Assembly (NCBI GenBank): GCA_015501075.1
Contig: JADNYJ010000179.1
Location: 1-64,000, forward strand
Direction: 5' to 3'
DNA length: 64,000 nucleotides
DNA from: Gymnopilus junonius
Taxonomy: Eukaryota > Basidiomycota > Agaricomycetes > Agaricales > Galerinaceae
Position numbers and translations under genes: made by a program
Part shown: positions 33,401 to 45,988 of the stretch, in pieces
How positions within the stretch are numbered: position 1 is the first letter of the stretch
Layout of the letters: every line of letters starts with the position of its first letter
The notes under the pieces: generated by a model
Databases searched by the model: none
Seen by the model: the letters and a program-made list of their open reading frames with translations, nothing else
Told to the model about the DNA's origin: nothing

Positions 33401-35448
33401 AACGCTCACGCCGCCAATGGCAGCATGTCCATCTCCAACCCCATGGGCCTCCGCAAACCGCCCTCCCTATCCACACTCGCCATGCCCTCCTTCAGCGTCC
33501 CGCCGCCCTCGCAGACGCTCACAGCTACCATCCGCAAGTTGGTGGCGCAGTTACCCCGGGAAAACAGGGATCTGGCGCGGACTGTCGTGGAGCTCATTCA
33601 GGCGACGAGTAAGGAGGTGAAAGAGACGAAGATGCCGCTGAGTAATTTGTTGGTGGTGTTTACGCCTAGTTTGAATATGAGCCCGAGTTTGTTGAGGGTG
33701 CTGTGTGAGGCGGAGGGGGTTTGGGTGGATGAGGAGAGGGTGATTGATATTAGACGGAGGACGGTTATCATTGGGCCTTCGCCTGATGCTGTTGTTCCCG
33801 CTACTGCTGAAGATGCTGAGGAGAAGAAGGAGAAGACGTATGAGGTGGATGTGGAAGAGGAGGAAGGCAGTGTTATCTCTGGTTCTGGGCGGGCATCGCT
33901 GGACACGACGGATAACAGTCTCAGCTCGGAATATCATGCTTCTGTGGAGGATGATACGTCTTCCTCGCTGTCCATGCCTGTGCCTGTGAAATTGGAGGAG
34001 CAGCAGGGGGAGGAGGTGTCTAGGCTCAGGCATGGAGTGGACTACGAGCGCACGGACGTGCCGACCGTATATATGTCGACGAAGAGCCATTGTTCGACCG
34101 CCAGTTCGATTTCTTCAAGGGACGAGGATGAAGAAGCCGAACTGGAGCAAGTCCCCACTGCCACTCCCCAGGTCAATTCTTTCGCCAACAGGGATCGTGA
34201 TCGGGACTGTCCGCACCACCAGCACCACCAGCGGTACATGGCCGATGATGCACTGTCGATGTTGTCTATGTCCTCGTCTCCTCCTGTTCCTGTGCTTCTG
34301 TCTTCTTCGGTCGAGTCTGTCGTTACACCTACTTCCTCTGTGAATTCTTCACTCGCTGAACTCATCAATGAGGATCAACGACAAAAGAAGGAGACTGATG
34401 GCGCCGTTGGTCCTCCTAAAATTGCGGAGACAACGCCTCTTGAACTGAGGCCGCAGGGTATGGCTGGAACAGTCCTGTTCCCTTCTCAACAGTCTCAACA
34501 AAGCATGAAACCGACCCAACTCCCGTTTGCGTCGGCCAGTTCGACGTCCTTGGCTGCGAAAAGGCGATCGATTCCTACACTGTCCATGCCCAGTTTGTCA
34601 CCGCTTGCAGTGGCATATGCGCCTTCACCTTCCTCCGCCTCTTCCTCTGCTCCTACCCCTTCTTCAGCATCGGCCTCGCATAGGAGTTTTGGAGAAAAGG
34701 AGAAGGATGCAGAGAGGAAGACACTAAGGGCGAAGAAACCCTCGTGAAGCTTTTGTTCTCGAAGAGGTCCGCGTCGTCTTTGAAGTCCATGAAGGAGGCG
34801 AGGCTGTCGTTCATCTCTGCTCCTATACCCCAGCAGCAAACTCCACAACAACAACAGTACGCGATGTACAGAGGGTCGCCTAGGTCCGCCAGCGATTCGT
34901 CTGTTTCGACGCCTTTGTCGGCTGTTACGGCTCCCCAGTCGAGTTTACCTGGATCGGCTGCTGCTTCTAGGTCCGTGTCAGCTGCGGGCAGCATGTCGAA
35001 TTTCCCGCCTGTGCTGGATACGCCGATTGAGGGTGCTTCGTTGAGCATTGATTATGGGTTTGATGTTAGTCCGCCGACGGCCATGATGGAGGAGATGAAG
35101 AAGACTGGTGCTGGTGCTGCTACTGCTGTGGCTGCTAAGGGGGAGGAACTTAAGACGACGCAAGGTGCCAGTGATGCAGGTCGAGTGCAAAATCAAGATC
35201 AAGCTTCGACCAGACGGGCAGTGATGGGCAGGGCTGGAGTGCAGAAGTCATTCAACTTGCCCTCTAACGAGGCGTTCCAGCATAAAACCGAAGACAAAAA
35301 GACACTTAATACCACCGCCCTTCGTGCTCAGGCGTCTACTTCCAATTTGTCGATTATGTCTACGGTGTCGTCGAATCATTTGAACATGTTCGAGGATGAT
35401 GTTGACGAAGAGGAGGGATTGGACGCAGAGCGTATTGTTGGCTGGTGA
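30441..35448 (+). CDS. Rho GTPase-activating protein (RhoGAP domain), frames broken by one-base shifts
   Basis: RhoGAPs switch off Rho/Cdc42 GTPases in polarity and cell-wall growth. The likely start at 30588 gives MGSSQSKPAS, a good N-myristoylation signal; a start at 30441 would mask it. A basic segment follows (GGFKLKRAFAARRKKSED), then an intron (30901-30957) and a 600-residue Ser/Pro-rich disordered region. The GAP domain begins at about 32820: LPALVVRCAQHLLLWGVKEE then GLFRVSG with the arginine finger. Introns at 32952-33039 and 33127-33204 follow. The domain continues as YDLTECTPGDLDPHAVAS, VFRAYLRELPEP and LTHKLQPYFDAAIS, and ends with NLLVVFTPSLNMSPSLLRVL. Acidic and Ser-rich tails run to 35448. 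Frame changes near 30640, 31483, 32133, 33213 and 34744 each correspond to one missing base. It is a single conserved gene with probable sequence errors. Confidence 0.8.
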
Positions 35449-37314
35449 TGTGGATGGTAGTTGGGCATTCAGAAACCTGCTGCTGCTGGAGGTGTTGGAG
35501 GTGTTGGATCGTCGTCGACCAAATTTTGATCCCACCTCCTTCCCTCTTCCCTTGGATATCCTTATTCCTTTTTTGTGGATCGTGGTTCGTCTGTTTCCCT
35601 TGATGCCCGGCGCATCTATTGAAAGGATTGGAAGGATGGATGTTGTGTATATTTCGTTGGGTTACCGTTTATTTTTTCCACCACGCCTGGTCATATACCT
35701 TTCTACCTAACGCTCGTTTCTTTCGTTTCTTCCCTCCTACTCTCACTATACTGTTTATCCTTATGTCTCGTCAATGTTTCTTTTTTTCGGCCTACACTTT
35801 TTGCACTGGCACATGAACATGAATCAGTATACCCCCTCTCCCATATTTTCATCACGTCATTCTGCATTATCAAAGCCATTTTACTACTGTTGCCCTACCA
35901 ATTCCATTTTTTTTGCATCATCTCCTCATCATTGTTTATCAGTTTATTCAGCATCACTTTTCCATTTGTCCCCTTAATTCTAATATGCATCTGACAAGTC
36001 CATGTCACTTCACTTCTTTTTTATCGCTGCATCAACCACACTGATCATGATTTCATCCTCCATTTTTTGGTTCACCCTTGTTGTCCATTATCATTCTGTT
36101 TCTCTGTTCGGTGCTTGCATGTCCCCCTTTCACTTTGCTGTACTGTGCTTCCCCCCATCACATCATTATTATTGAATTATTTATAGCGCGTAATGCATGC
36201 ATGCACGTCGTTTTTGCAGTTACCCCCTCGTCACAAGTAATACCTTTCATCACTCCCCCTTCCGTTCATTTTCAAATTTCCCTCCCATTCCGATTTACAT
36301 TTCGGACTCGTTTTTTTAGTTTCTTCGACAGACTGCATAATCGGAAGCAAATAAGTAAATAATTGTTACATATTCGAAATCACCTTGTTTTGTTCTAGTA
36401 CTTGCTTCATTTCAAGGCGGTCAGAGAAATCATATCTATGGGCAGGGCTATGTCTATTCTAATGGAATGGAAGAGGATCAAGAAATGGTCCAGTAATAAC
36501 ACAAGTTTCAAGCTAAGCTACTTCGCGAAGCCTCTCTCAATTGGATATCCTTCCTGACCGTACAATCCCCTTGCAGCACTGAGACAGACGGCGCGACGCG
36601 TCGATAGCACGTGATGTGAATAGTTTACCTGATTCAGAATTATATAGTCCTGGTCATGGCTTGAGCACGACTCGGCGCAGGGTCACGATAACCTGTACTG
36701 GAGCGCTTACATTTCCTTGTAGCCTTGACCCCGACTCTCAGTTCATCACCTTTGTCCGAATCTCAACGTGCCTTTCGAAAATTCACGAAAATTTGCCCCT
36801 GATACATGAATAGAAAGCCTCAAACCAGCTTTGCTCCCTGTCCGCAGCTTCCTGAATACGAAAGAGATTATTTGGGGGAGGCCGTGCTATCAATGGCTGA
36901 TCATTTATATGTGATTTGCATCCGAGATGTCCGGATGCATAACATACGCGGGCTGTACGCGAAGTACAGCGCCTTCTATGCGTATAATTGGCGCGTGCGT
37001 TCCCAGCTCATAAATGTCTCTCTTCGTTGGAGGATATGCTATGTCTAGCGTCATGGTATATTTCCGTCACTTGGCGGCTACGGCGGCCATCAAGTTCAAG
37101 GAGCTAGAAACATAAGGGTCCCTGCATCTTCCAACCCTTTTAGGATCCACATTCAATTCTCTCAGCCACTCTCCACGTCCCGATGAGGACAAATTGAATT
37201 GACACCGACTGCATTTGCCGGCAAAAAAGAAAGTGCGCCCTGGCCCCAGCGTCCATACCATAGCTGAGGTTTCAAACACAACTCTTCCTCAACAATTACA
37301 TCTTCCATCGAGGA
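35449..37314. other. Intergenic, pyrimidine-rich
   Basis: From 35500 to 36320 the plus strand is strongly T/C-rich, with many TTTC/CCTT tracts. The first part is probably the 3' UTR of the RhoGAP gene (an alternative frame also stays open to 35710). No gene is supported from 36300 to 37300. Confidence 0.4.
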
Positions 37315-39268
37315 ATGCCGACGCTGAGCGTAACTATCGAGGACACGTCCCCCGTCCTCATCTATTCCGGAGCCGGAGGAGGGAACTGGGATGTGGGGAG
37401 CTCGAGGAACGATTCGTCTGCTGAGCTGTGAGCTTTCCTCCAACGTTCGCTAAAGATTCCAACGTTGACCACTTGTTCGAATGAGCGCAGGTACTCCCAA
37501 AGCAGCTTCATGGACACCCAACTCCTCAATGCCAACGTGTCGTTTTCTTTCTATGGTACTGGGGTGCAGATATATGGTGCGAAGAGGTCAAACCATGGGA
37601 ACTACCAAATCAGAATTGACCAGACGGTGTATCCCCCCGTCAGCGGCGAGGCGAACGATCCAGGGACGTTTCAAACCGCACTCTTCTCTGCTCCTTCGTT
37701 GAATCTGGGTATCCATACCGTTACGATGACGAATTTGGGATCAAGCCCGGGATCCAGTTTCTTGGATATTGATTTTGTGCGTGATCTCTCACTTGTAGTG
37801 TTGAAATGAGAAAAAGGCTAACGAAGCGCTATTATTCCTTAGCTTACATGGCAGACACCTGTAGGAACGTCAGATGAAACTCTCCTGGCCTTAACATGTG
37901 AAGATTCAGATTCTTCATTCCAATATTCGCCTTCATCTGCATGGAATCCAAGTCCGCCCAATGTTGGGATGTTTTCTGGTGGCTCTGGACATATTACGAC
38001 AACTCCAGGAGCCTACGTTGAATATACATTTACTGTAAGTAATTCCCCATATTTATGTTAACTGGCTTTCCTCATATTCTGTAGGGTCCAACCGTAGCTC
38101 TATTTGGCCCAGTGGGCCCCAATTATGCATCATATTCTGTCCAACTAGATGGTGGAAGTCCACAAAACTATTCGGCCAATAAAGCGTTTTATCGCCCGCA
38201 ACAAATGCTATTCCAAGCTGGCAACTTGGCAAATAGTCAACACACTCTGCAAGTGACATCTCAGACGGGGAATAACAATTTGACGCTGGGAATTGATTTT
38301 GCCCAAGTATTTACGACAGGATCCTTGCAAGGATCGACGTCATCGCCGTCGTCAAAGTGAGCATAATCGTGAACATTCGCAATTGCCCTCTGTTCATTCG
38401 TCTGTCTAGCTCTCATTTCCACTTATCTGGGGCACTATTGCGGGCATTGTAATAGGATGTCTCTCTTCATTTTTACTCGGTGCTTTACTCTCCTTCATAA
38501 TCCTACGCCACCGTCCATCGCATGCCGGCAAATTATTCCGACTGAAAGGGAAGTTGGGCAAAGTCCCAGGATCGTTGTGGAAGCTTTCGGCTACCGACCA
38601 TTGAATGGCACCGAAACCCTCTTCTCTTCGAATGCTAGCACACATGGACTCAGTAGTCACTCAACGTCGCCAATGCACACTGGCAGTCTTACGACACCGC
38701 CTTCGACTGGCTTAGTATCTTCTGCTGGAGGGACGTATGCATCTACTCGTCGGGATTTGACTGGTGGGGACGTTGATGATCCTCATGTAAGTCTGTTTTT
38801 TCCCGATTTAATCATATTTGATTTCTTCGCATTAGAGCCAAGTGGTTGTGATGCCGCCGTATACCTCGGACGGCAAATATCGTCCTGATCTTCCCTCCAC
38901 ATCAGCACCTCAGCTCTTGCCACCGCCTCGCAGAAGTCAACCTATCACGCCCCAAGTTCAACCACAACAGCCGTCAGCAATTATACGTGACAACCGAAGT
39001 CAGACGGCGTCACCGTCACCTTTTGGTGCTGGACAACCTGTGCTGGGGATGCCATCAGGAGACCGTGAGGCTGAGGTGCGGCGGCAACAGCAACGACAGT
39101 TTCAGGCTGTGCTGTCGCCTGTACGGAGGGCGATGGGGGTGTGCAAGTTCAGCAGCCCGCTCCTGGATTGGTTGCGAGGCATGGTCCCAGCGCGAGAAGC
39201 TTGGATTTTGCTTTAAGCCCTACTTTGTTGGCGGTGCCTCCTCCAGAATATCAAAAGGATCCTTCATG
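37315..39268 (+). CDS. Double beta-domain single-pass membrane protein, copy A
   Basis: First of four related genes in the window. Exons: 37315-37427, 37491-37776, 37843-38034, 38085-38358, about 38409-38788, and about 38836-39268. It starts MPTLSVTIEDTSPVLIYSG without a signal peptide. Domain 1 has NVSFSFYGTGVQIYGAKRSN then HGNYQIRID and SFLDIDF. Domain 2 has SPSSAWNPSPPNVGMFSGGS, VALFGPVGPNYASYSVQLDG and FYRPQQMLFQAGNL. A membrane helix follows (GTIAGIVIGCLSSFLLGALL, SFIILRHR). The long cytoplasmic tail is Ser/Pro/Gln-rich and ends PPPEYQKDPS, resembling PPPEYSYDR of copies C and D. The frame slips one base near 38360, 38540 and 39140. Both domains look like secreted beta-sandwich modules; function unknown. 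Confidence 0.7.
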
Positions 39269-40231
39269 ATGATGTATTTGGCATCGCCAGCAAAGTTTTG
39301 GACATTGATTTGAGAATGAGAACACTGATGTGATGCCATATGACTTTCACGAACCTTCGACTTTCTTTTCATGGATTTTGTAGTATAGCTGACGAACCAC
39401 TCTGCTGGAACGTTCATAGTAAAGTGCCAATTCCAACCTTCCTTCATTCATGCCATAAACAATGCATTCCCTTTATTGTACGTACGTAGTAAATTATTAA
39501 CTGTTTCCATTAGCAGCCTGGATGAGTAGAAACCAAAAACCTCTCTACCATAGGACCGTAGGAATTTGATTACTAGATTTTGCTGAAAACGTTGATATGT
39601 TTTCAGCAACTTGAACATGTTCTTTCGGAGGGATGACGGCATATAGCACGTTGTAGCTAGCAATGTTCATTCGCCGGACAATCTCAATCGATTTCCGAGT
39701 CCTTGCCGAATTCTCCCCTGCCCCACGTCGATCGTACAGAATGATAAGTCCCTGAGAAGCTCCTGATAGGGAATTTTCGCGATTACTGGACGGGGATATG
39801 GTGCGCATGGGCTGCGAGGGAGCTTGAGAAAGGAGATCCGCGCCTTATGGAAAGATAACATCGGAGGTAAGTATGATTGGTCAACCATTCGTCTCGATGA
39901 AAACGGCCAGTACGACCATTAGTATATTTCGACAGGATTAGGCTCTCAGTACGACCGGCGAAGACGTAGAGCGGTAAGGCGTGGTGCATGCATTTCATCA
40001 ATCATGGAGGATGGACAAAACGCGGAGTCGCAAACCAGTGTATGAGTGCACGTGACATGGCCCCTTTACACTCTAAAATCGGAACTAGAAAAACTTTAAC
40101 CAGTTCGCCTCCCTTGGTATTCCTCTTTCAGCTCTTTCCGCCCAGCAAAAGGGTTGTAACAACGGTCGACCCTCTCTTTCCAATCGTTTAATGCTCGCCC
40201 TACACACTACTACTACAACTACCACTCAATC
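39269..40231. other. No supported gene
   Basis: Minus-strand frames at 39448-39663 and 39667-39888 have no motifs. The last 100 bases before 40232 are CA/CT-rich, as expected for a leader of the carrier gene. Confidence 0.35.
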
Positions 40232-42100
40232 ATGACAAGTACAGCGACCGCGACCAGCAGTCAGGCCACGGCTGCTGCTGCTTCATTGTCCACGAAGACC
40301 GCCACCACCACTACAATTGCTCAGACGGGAGTTGCTCCTGTGGCAAAGAAGGCGCTGTTTGGATTTTTGACACCTGAAATTGCTTCGTACTTTGTCGGTG
40401 AGTGGGTTTGGGCATGGGCGATAATCAATTGGATATTTAATTGTGCATTGCAGCTGGAGGATGCGCGGGTGCTGCATCGCGGACTGTTGTCAGTCCTCTT
40501 GAGCGACTGAAAATTATCCAGTAAGCTCTGCCTAACTCGTTATCTATTGTTCTTCGATCACTCAATGAAATTCAATATACAGACAGGTCCAACCGCAAGG
40601 CACTGATTCCCAATACAAGGGCGTCTGGCGCAGTCTCGTTAGAATGTACAACGAAGAGGGATTCAAAGGATTTATGAGGGGCAATGGGATTAATTGTCTT
40701 CGCATCGTGCCTTACAGGTGAGGAAACCATATTTGTCACTTTAGGGTCTATTGCCTTGTATTGACCATTGCGTTTCTATAGTGCTGTGCAGTTCACTACC
40801 TACGAGCAATTGAAGAAGGTGAGGGTTTCGATGATTGGGAAATGCTTTACTGCCAGAGTGGACGTCGAAGCATTGTTGGGCCTGCCATACGCCATTTGTT
40901 TATGCTTGAGACTACGCGAGCATGCCACTCGACCGCCACACAGCTGCGCGAACATGGCAGGTGGGACTAATAAATGGATGTTGGCCATTGTCACTGTCCC
41001 TCTGCATGCCGTCATGATGCTCGACTATTTGCGTACATCGCCAATCCGCTTCTATATGAAATAATAGTGGTCTCTTTTACTGACGTCATACTTCTTTCCT
41101 TTTTCTCAGTGGTTTACAAAACATGATCCAAAGAACTCGATACCCCAAAACGACTGGCCAGCGGCGCGTTGGCTGGTATAACTCTGTCTGTACGTATTTT
41201 AATCACATCCACTAAGCGCGACAGACATGACGTGTTCTTAATTAAAATTTAATCACTTCATCCGTGCTGATGTCCTCTTGTCATTTTTTTGCAGGTTCGA
41301 CATACCCACTAGACCTTGTTCGTGCCGGCTGTCGATCGCAACAGCTTCGATATCGTTCACCGCCCCGGCTGCGCCCAAAGTCGCCAGCGCACCATCAACT
41401 CTGGCGTCAGCACCAGCTCTATCATCTGCCTACCACACCTCTTCCGCCGTCGCCTCCAACGCTACATCAGTTGTCTCCGCGGCCGGAGCAGCTGCCAGCT
41501 CGGTATACTCCAAGGCAGATCTAACAATGTGGGGTATGACATTGAAGATTGTCCGTGAGGAGGGTGGAGTCAGGGCTCTGTATAGAGGGTTGATTACGAC
41601 TGCTGTTGGTGTTGCTCCTTACGTGGGGATCAACTTTGCGGCGTATGAGTTTTTGAGGGGGGTTGTTACACCTCCAGGAAAGAGTAGTGTACCGAGGAAA
41701 CTGCTTTGTGGTGCCTTGGCCGGTAAATTTCCTTTATTTGCCTTAAGTGGTATTTGATTATTGACTGGGTATGACTTGGATGCACAGGCTCGATCTCGCA
41801 GACGTTAACGTATCCCTTCGATGTCCTGCGTCGCAAGATGCAGGTGACGGGTATGCAGAACGGATCGATCAAGTACAACGGTGCCATTGACGCTTTGACG
41901 AGCATCGTTCGCGTGGAGGGTGTGAGGGGGTTGTATCGTGGCCTGTGGCCTAACCTGCGTGAGTGTCTCTTGTTCATAATTACCTTTGCGGGTTGTTTCC
42001 TGATACACTACTTTTGGTGTTTGCAGTCAAAGTTGCTCCAAGCATTGCAACATCATTTTTCACCTACGAACTGGTGAAGGAGTTTTTGATCCCACCATAG
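40232..42100 (+). CDS. Mitochondrial carrier, YPR011C/CoA-APS-like
   Basis: An inner-membrane solute carrier with three repeats. Exons: 40232-40397, 40454-40520, 40583-40717, 40782-40818, 41110-41190, 41295-41722, 41788-41958 and 42027-42100. The three PxD/E-x-x-K/R signatures are SPLERLKI, YPLDLVRAR (after repair of one base) and YPFDVLRRKM. Matching repeat ends are YNEEGFKGFMRGNGINCLRI, VREEGGVRALYRGLI and VRVEGVRGLYRGLW. The loop between helices 3 and 4 is long and Ala/Ser-rich. AGGCAGAASRTVVSPLERLK is characteristic of the branch related to yeast YPR011C and CoA/ADP carriers; the substrate is an inference. Single bases appear missing near 41130 (an A run) and 41326 (a C run). Confidence 0.85.
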
Positions 42101-44090
42101 ACTGGGACATGATCGACGACCGAATGCCTCGTATCTCCCGCCTCCCTTCCGGTCTTCTTCCCCCCTCACGCCTCCGCCCTTGCGTTTGTACTCTCCGCCG
42201 ACAGACCTTGGATCCCCCCTTTTTCCCTGCTTGATAGATTTCAGGATACCATCTACTTTCCATATCTTTTCTCTTAATGTTTTTCTTCCATATATTATGC
42301 TCATCTTTCAACTCTTACTCTTCTCTTCATCTACATGCCATACATTTATATCACTTCTGGTGAACCCTCCTTCCTTTTTTTTACATTTCCTTTAGACAGA
42401 TGGATGGAGATGTGCCTGGAGCTTGATTTTCTTGCTTGACGGACAAGTAGAAGTAGAGAAGCGGACGGGAGATAATGGGAAGGTGAGAAGGCTGGGGACG
42501 GCGGATGATCTACTTTTACATTCTGCTTAGTTGGAGGGGTTAGACGGTGTGATAGTGGATTCGGAAGAGTGGTATATTGATATCGCGGTGTAGGGCAGTA
42601 TAGTGAAGAATGTTGTATACAATATTGACTCGCATGTACATAATTTATCGAAGAACATCTTGCATTCGTCATTGGATTTCCGCTGACAGTCTTAGCAGAC
42701 TTCGCCGCATACCGTCCCTGTAGTTGATTGTATAGATGGAAGGAGTATAGTATCGTCGTAAATTGATCATATGGCACTTGTAACCGTGTCGGCAGGGCAT
42801 GAACTTCGAACAAAGCGTGATCCGTCATCAGCATGCCACTGTAGCAAATTTGTGACCAGTGACGCCTAAGTAAAGCGAAAAAAATCAGATTCAATCTCTA
42901 TCACTTGAGTTTATAGTAGGAAGAGAGTCTCTTTCCTTGAACTGTGGTATAAGCGCATGGTCCATGTCCTTATAACCTTTTCTGAAAGGATACTTGGAAT
43001 GCCATGTAACGCCCATCTGTGGAAAATCAACCTCTAGTTCTTCTCCAATATCCATGAAATTGATCTTATAAGGCTTGCATTTTTCATGCAAGATCTCCAG
43101 GACGTGCAGAAGTAGCTGGGATCGATTTTCATAATTTTGATGCCCAGGTAGCTGCGGCATCGTGGCTCATACGAAATCCGCCTGCGAGCGTTAGGCAAGA
43201 CTCGAGTGGATTTCCACGATGTCAGTGTTTTGTTTTCAGAAGACGCTTTGGCCATACCAGGTTTAGAATATTCAGTTAGGACCAAATAATAGGCAGTTGT
43301 GACGGTGGTTAGTAGGTAGGTCTAAAATGCGACAAATTATGACATATTTTTACTTACAGAATAACGTGCCGGAGCAATCCCCTTTGCAGACAAAATTTCC
43401 TTACGTAGATAGCCGTGTTTATACAGCGTACCTTGTTTCAGTCTGTTTGCTTCCTTCAAATGCGCTAAGCACAGCGAATCAGAATATAATTTTGCTCTTC
43501 AGCGATTTCACTGACACCCTGATGCATTCTTGATTTGTTAAAAGTATAACTTGATTATAACTTGAAGGGCTTTCGATAAGATGCGTAGTAAATGGTAACA
43601 TAGTATTTGCCGTCATGGATCAGATAGATCATTAAGCTGAAGTAGTCCGCCAATGAAGATTGCTGTAACCTGAAATTCTCAACTTCGTTCTTCCCACCTT
43701 CGCCATTTAGCGGCTAAATTTTAGCCCCTCCTGTATACATCGGCAATGTCAGTATCGCCAAGGAAGCATCTCAAGAGTGGTAAAACATAAGCAGTCGTTT
43801 TTGACAATCTGAAACGAAGACATAAGTACTAAAGAAACCACATCAAACAAGCATCAAATTTATACGGCTTTACTTATATTTCATTGTTTGGAATTACACA
43901 TCTTCCATGTCAACGTGTGTGACCTCCGCAATAAATATGGAACTGTTCTACGCAGGTTCGAGTTTGCGAAGCTTGCAACGTCGTCACTAGATAAAAAGGT
44001 TCAAGCTGGGATTCAAACTGTGAGTGGCCAGCGAAGTCTACATCTCTCCTCACACCCCCTGCTCCATCACAAGAAATGAGATTAAAATTT
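42101..44090. other. Long interval without a clear gene
   Basis: The first 300 bases are a T/C-rich 3' UTR of the carrier. The minus-strand frames at 42891-43160 and 43034-43285 are open for 80-90 codons and contain plausible protein-like sequence (MPQLPGHQNYENRSQLLLHV), but there is no family match and no spliced model. They could be a gene remnant. Confidence 0.35.
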
Positions 44091-44091
44091 C

Positions 44092-45480
44092 TCATGCTTT
44101 CTCCTTTTTGGATCGGCGTTGGCGTGATAGAAGGTATAGCGAGAAGCCCAAAGCGAAGAAAGCCAAGATGGATGTGAACGAGAGCCCGGCGATGACAGAT
44201 TTAGGGATGTATCTAAGCACAAAATTAGAACCAATGGGAAGCTTCTCGTGAAGTAAGTGAGTAACGAACCGTGATGGCAACTGCAGGGCTTGCACGTTGG
44301 ACAGGTCTCGAGCTTCAAGTTCACGTATTGAGGGCCTTGAAAAAAAAGACATAAACTGTTTGCAATCAATCGACAGGTTCTGACGCTTACCCTACATGCG
44401 CTCCCAGTGAAGGAGCAGAATATATATTAGTGAAGTCGACCTGGAAAATTCCCGTAGTTCCATTGGTACCGGCAAACTTGAGTTTCAATGTATGAACCCC
44501 GCGTCCAAGATTCCCTCCGTAGTAGAGCACTTGATGGGGCCGCACAGAAGCCTTTCGTGCGGAGAACGTGTGCCAGGGTCCATTATCCACAGAAACCAGA
44601 TACTGCGAATTGCTAGTGGACGTGACCGTTCCATACAGAAGTATAACATCGCCTTAAAAATAAATGTGAGGAAAATGTGCGATTTTTCAATAGAGAATGT
44701 ACCCTGGGAGATATTACATGTCAATAATGGAGAGGATTTGAACGCAAAGAAATCTTACTTCAAATGTGTATTGCAGGACTAGCCTTAGGGTCGGTCGTAA
44801 TCCTATTGATAATTATTTTCCCTGCTTCATGAAGGGAAGTAGAAGCTACTTACGTTCCAGTGCTGCCGGAGAATGTACCCGGCCTAGGTGACTGTGTCCA
44901 AGAAGACCTAGGGAAGTACTGGAATGCGGGGTCATTATCTTGGAAGGTGGACGGAACCAGGGGTTCGGTTTGTTTTCCAACCTGACCCTCGAAAGATACC
45001 TGGGGAAGAACGTTAACAAGTTTCATGTCTGCGGTAATAACAAGGCCTCACGTAGTCGACGTCAAGGGTAGCATCTTCAGCGTTAATGAGAGTGATAGTG
45101 TGTTGACCGTTTGGAACCGTAGTTTGGAACAGGGTTTGATTGTAGACAGAAACATTCGAAGCTCCACTAAGAGTTGGGAAGACGTGGTTATCGAGCTTGA
45201 TGGTGTACTCTCCGTGACCTGGGCGCTTAGCACCATAGATTCCCACGAACGTTTCCATTGAAGGTGAATGTCATATTTGTACCTTTCTTCTGGGTGTAGG
45301 TGTAGGTTGCTTGGGATACCTTCACAGAGCAACGTAAGGATTCGAGGCAATTAACGACGGCATTAAGTCAAAACGACGTACTGATCAAGAGCAGGATCAG
45401 TCTCCGAAGAGCCACCTTGCCATCCATCGGAAAACACCAGGGAGGGCGGTATCTTTGAAGAGCTGGGCGAACCTTGGCAT
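44092..45480 (-). CDS. Double beta-domain single-pass membrane protein, copy B (short tail)
   Basis: The minus-strand paralogue of A, C and D. The start at 45480 reads MPRFAQLFKDTA, parallel to MPSFLTVVKDTS of copy D, then FSDGWQGGSSETDPALDQ. Domain 1 follows (TNMTFTFNG, TFVGIYGAKRPGHGEYTIKL, DATLDVDYV), then domain 2 (FQDNDPAFQYFPRSSWTQSP, VILLYGTVTSTSNSQYLVSV, VRPHQVLYYGGNLGRG, FQVDFTNIYSAPSLG). The membrane helix is SVIAGLSFTSILAFFALGFS then LYLLSRQRRSKKEKA-stop, so the cytoplasmic tail is only about ten residues. Frame shifts are needed near 45445, 45270 and 44775. It may be a recently damaged copy or contain base-calling errors; the missing tail is a real difference from the other copies. 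Confidence 0.62.
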
Positions 45481-45988
45481 ATTTGCGGACTACGCAGAAA
45501 GGACGGCAGTACAGAGACAGAGAGGTCGAGGTGCAACACTACCAACAGAAGTTTTGATTACAGCGAATCCAGACCCTTTAATACTCAAATGCATGCCAGC
45601 CCGGAGTTAAGGTACGGCAACGGAGTAACCTCCATAAGCAATAACCTGTGCGCCGATTATTGAAGAAGCAGGGTAGGACGCCTTCAATCAAACTTGCTAT
45701 ATTGAGTTATCGAGGAAAACGTCATCATCTTTCTGTCCTGTTGGATAAGAGCCTAATTAGAACATGTCGCAGTGCATCATGGATAGGGATCTACAGGGGA
45801 TTCACATTCCTGTCCACCTATGACAGAAGGAGATACCTCAAGAGGTCCGAGAATATACAAAACGACTTCACCCTTAAAATCACTGCACTTTCAAACGGTT
45901 GAAAGCCAGCTTGAATCGAAAAATGACAGGCAGACTAAAGGTAGTTGCCGGGACAAAGAGCCAAAGAAACAAAACAATAGTATTGGTC
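45481..45988. other. No supported gene
   Basis: Lies between copy B's start and the end of THI6. Small open frames at 45648-45902 and 45820-46032 have no features. Confidence 0.35.

Noticed and set aside
35500..36330. T/C-rich tract as a possible repeat or ncRNA
   Set aside because: Pyrimidine-rich 3' UTR and intergenic DNA is common in these fungi, and no repeat unit could be defined.
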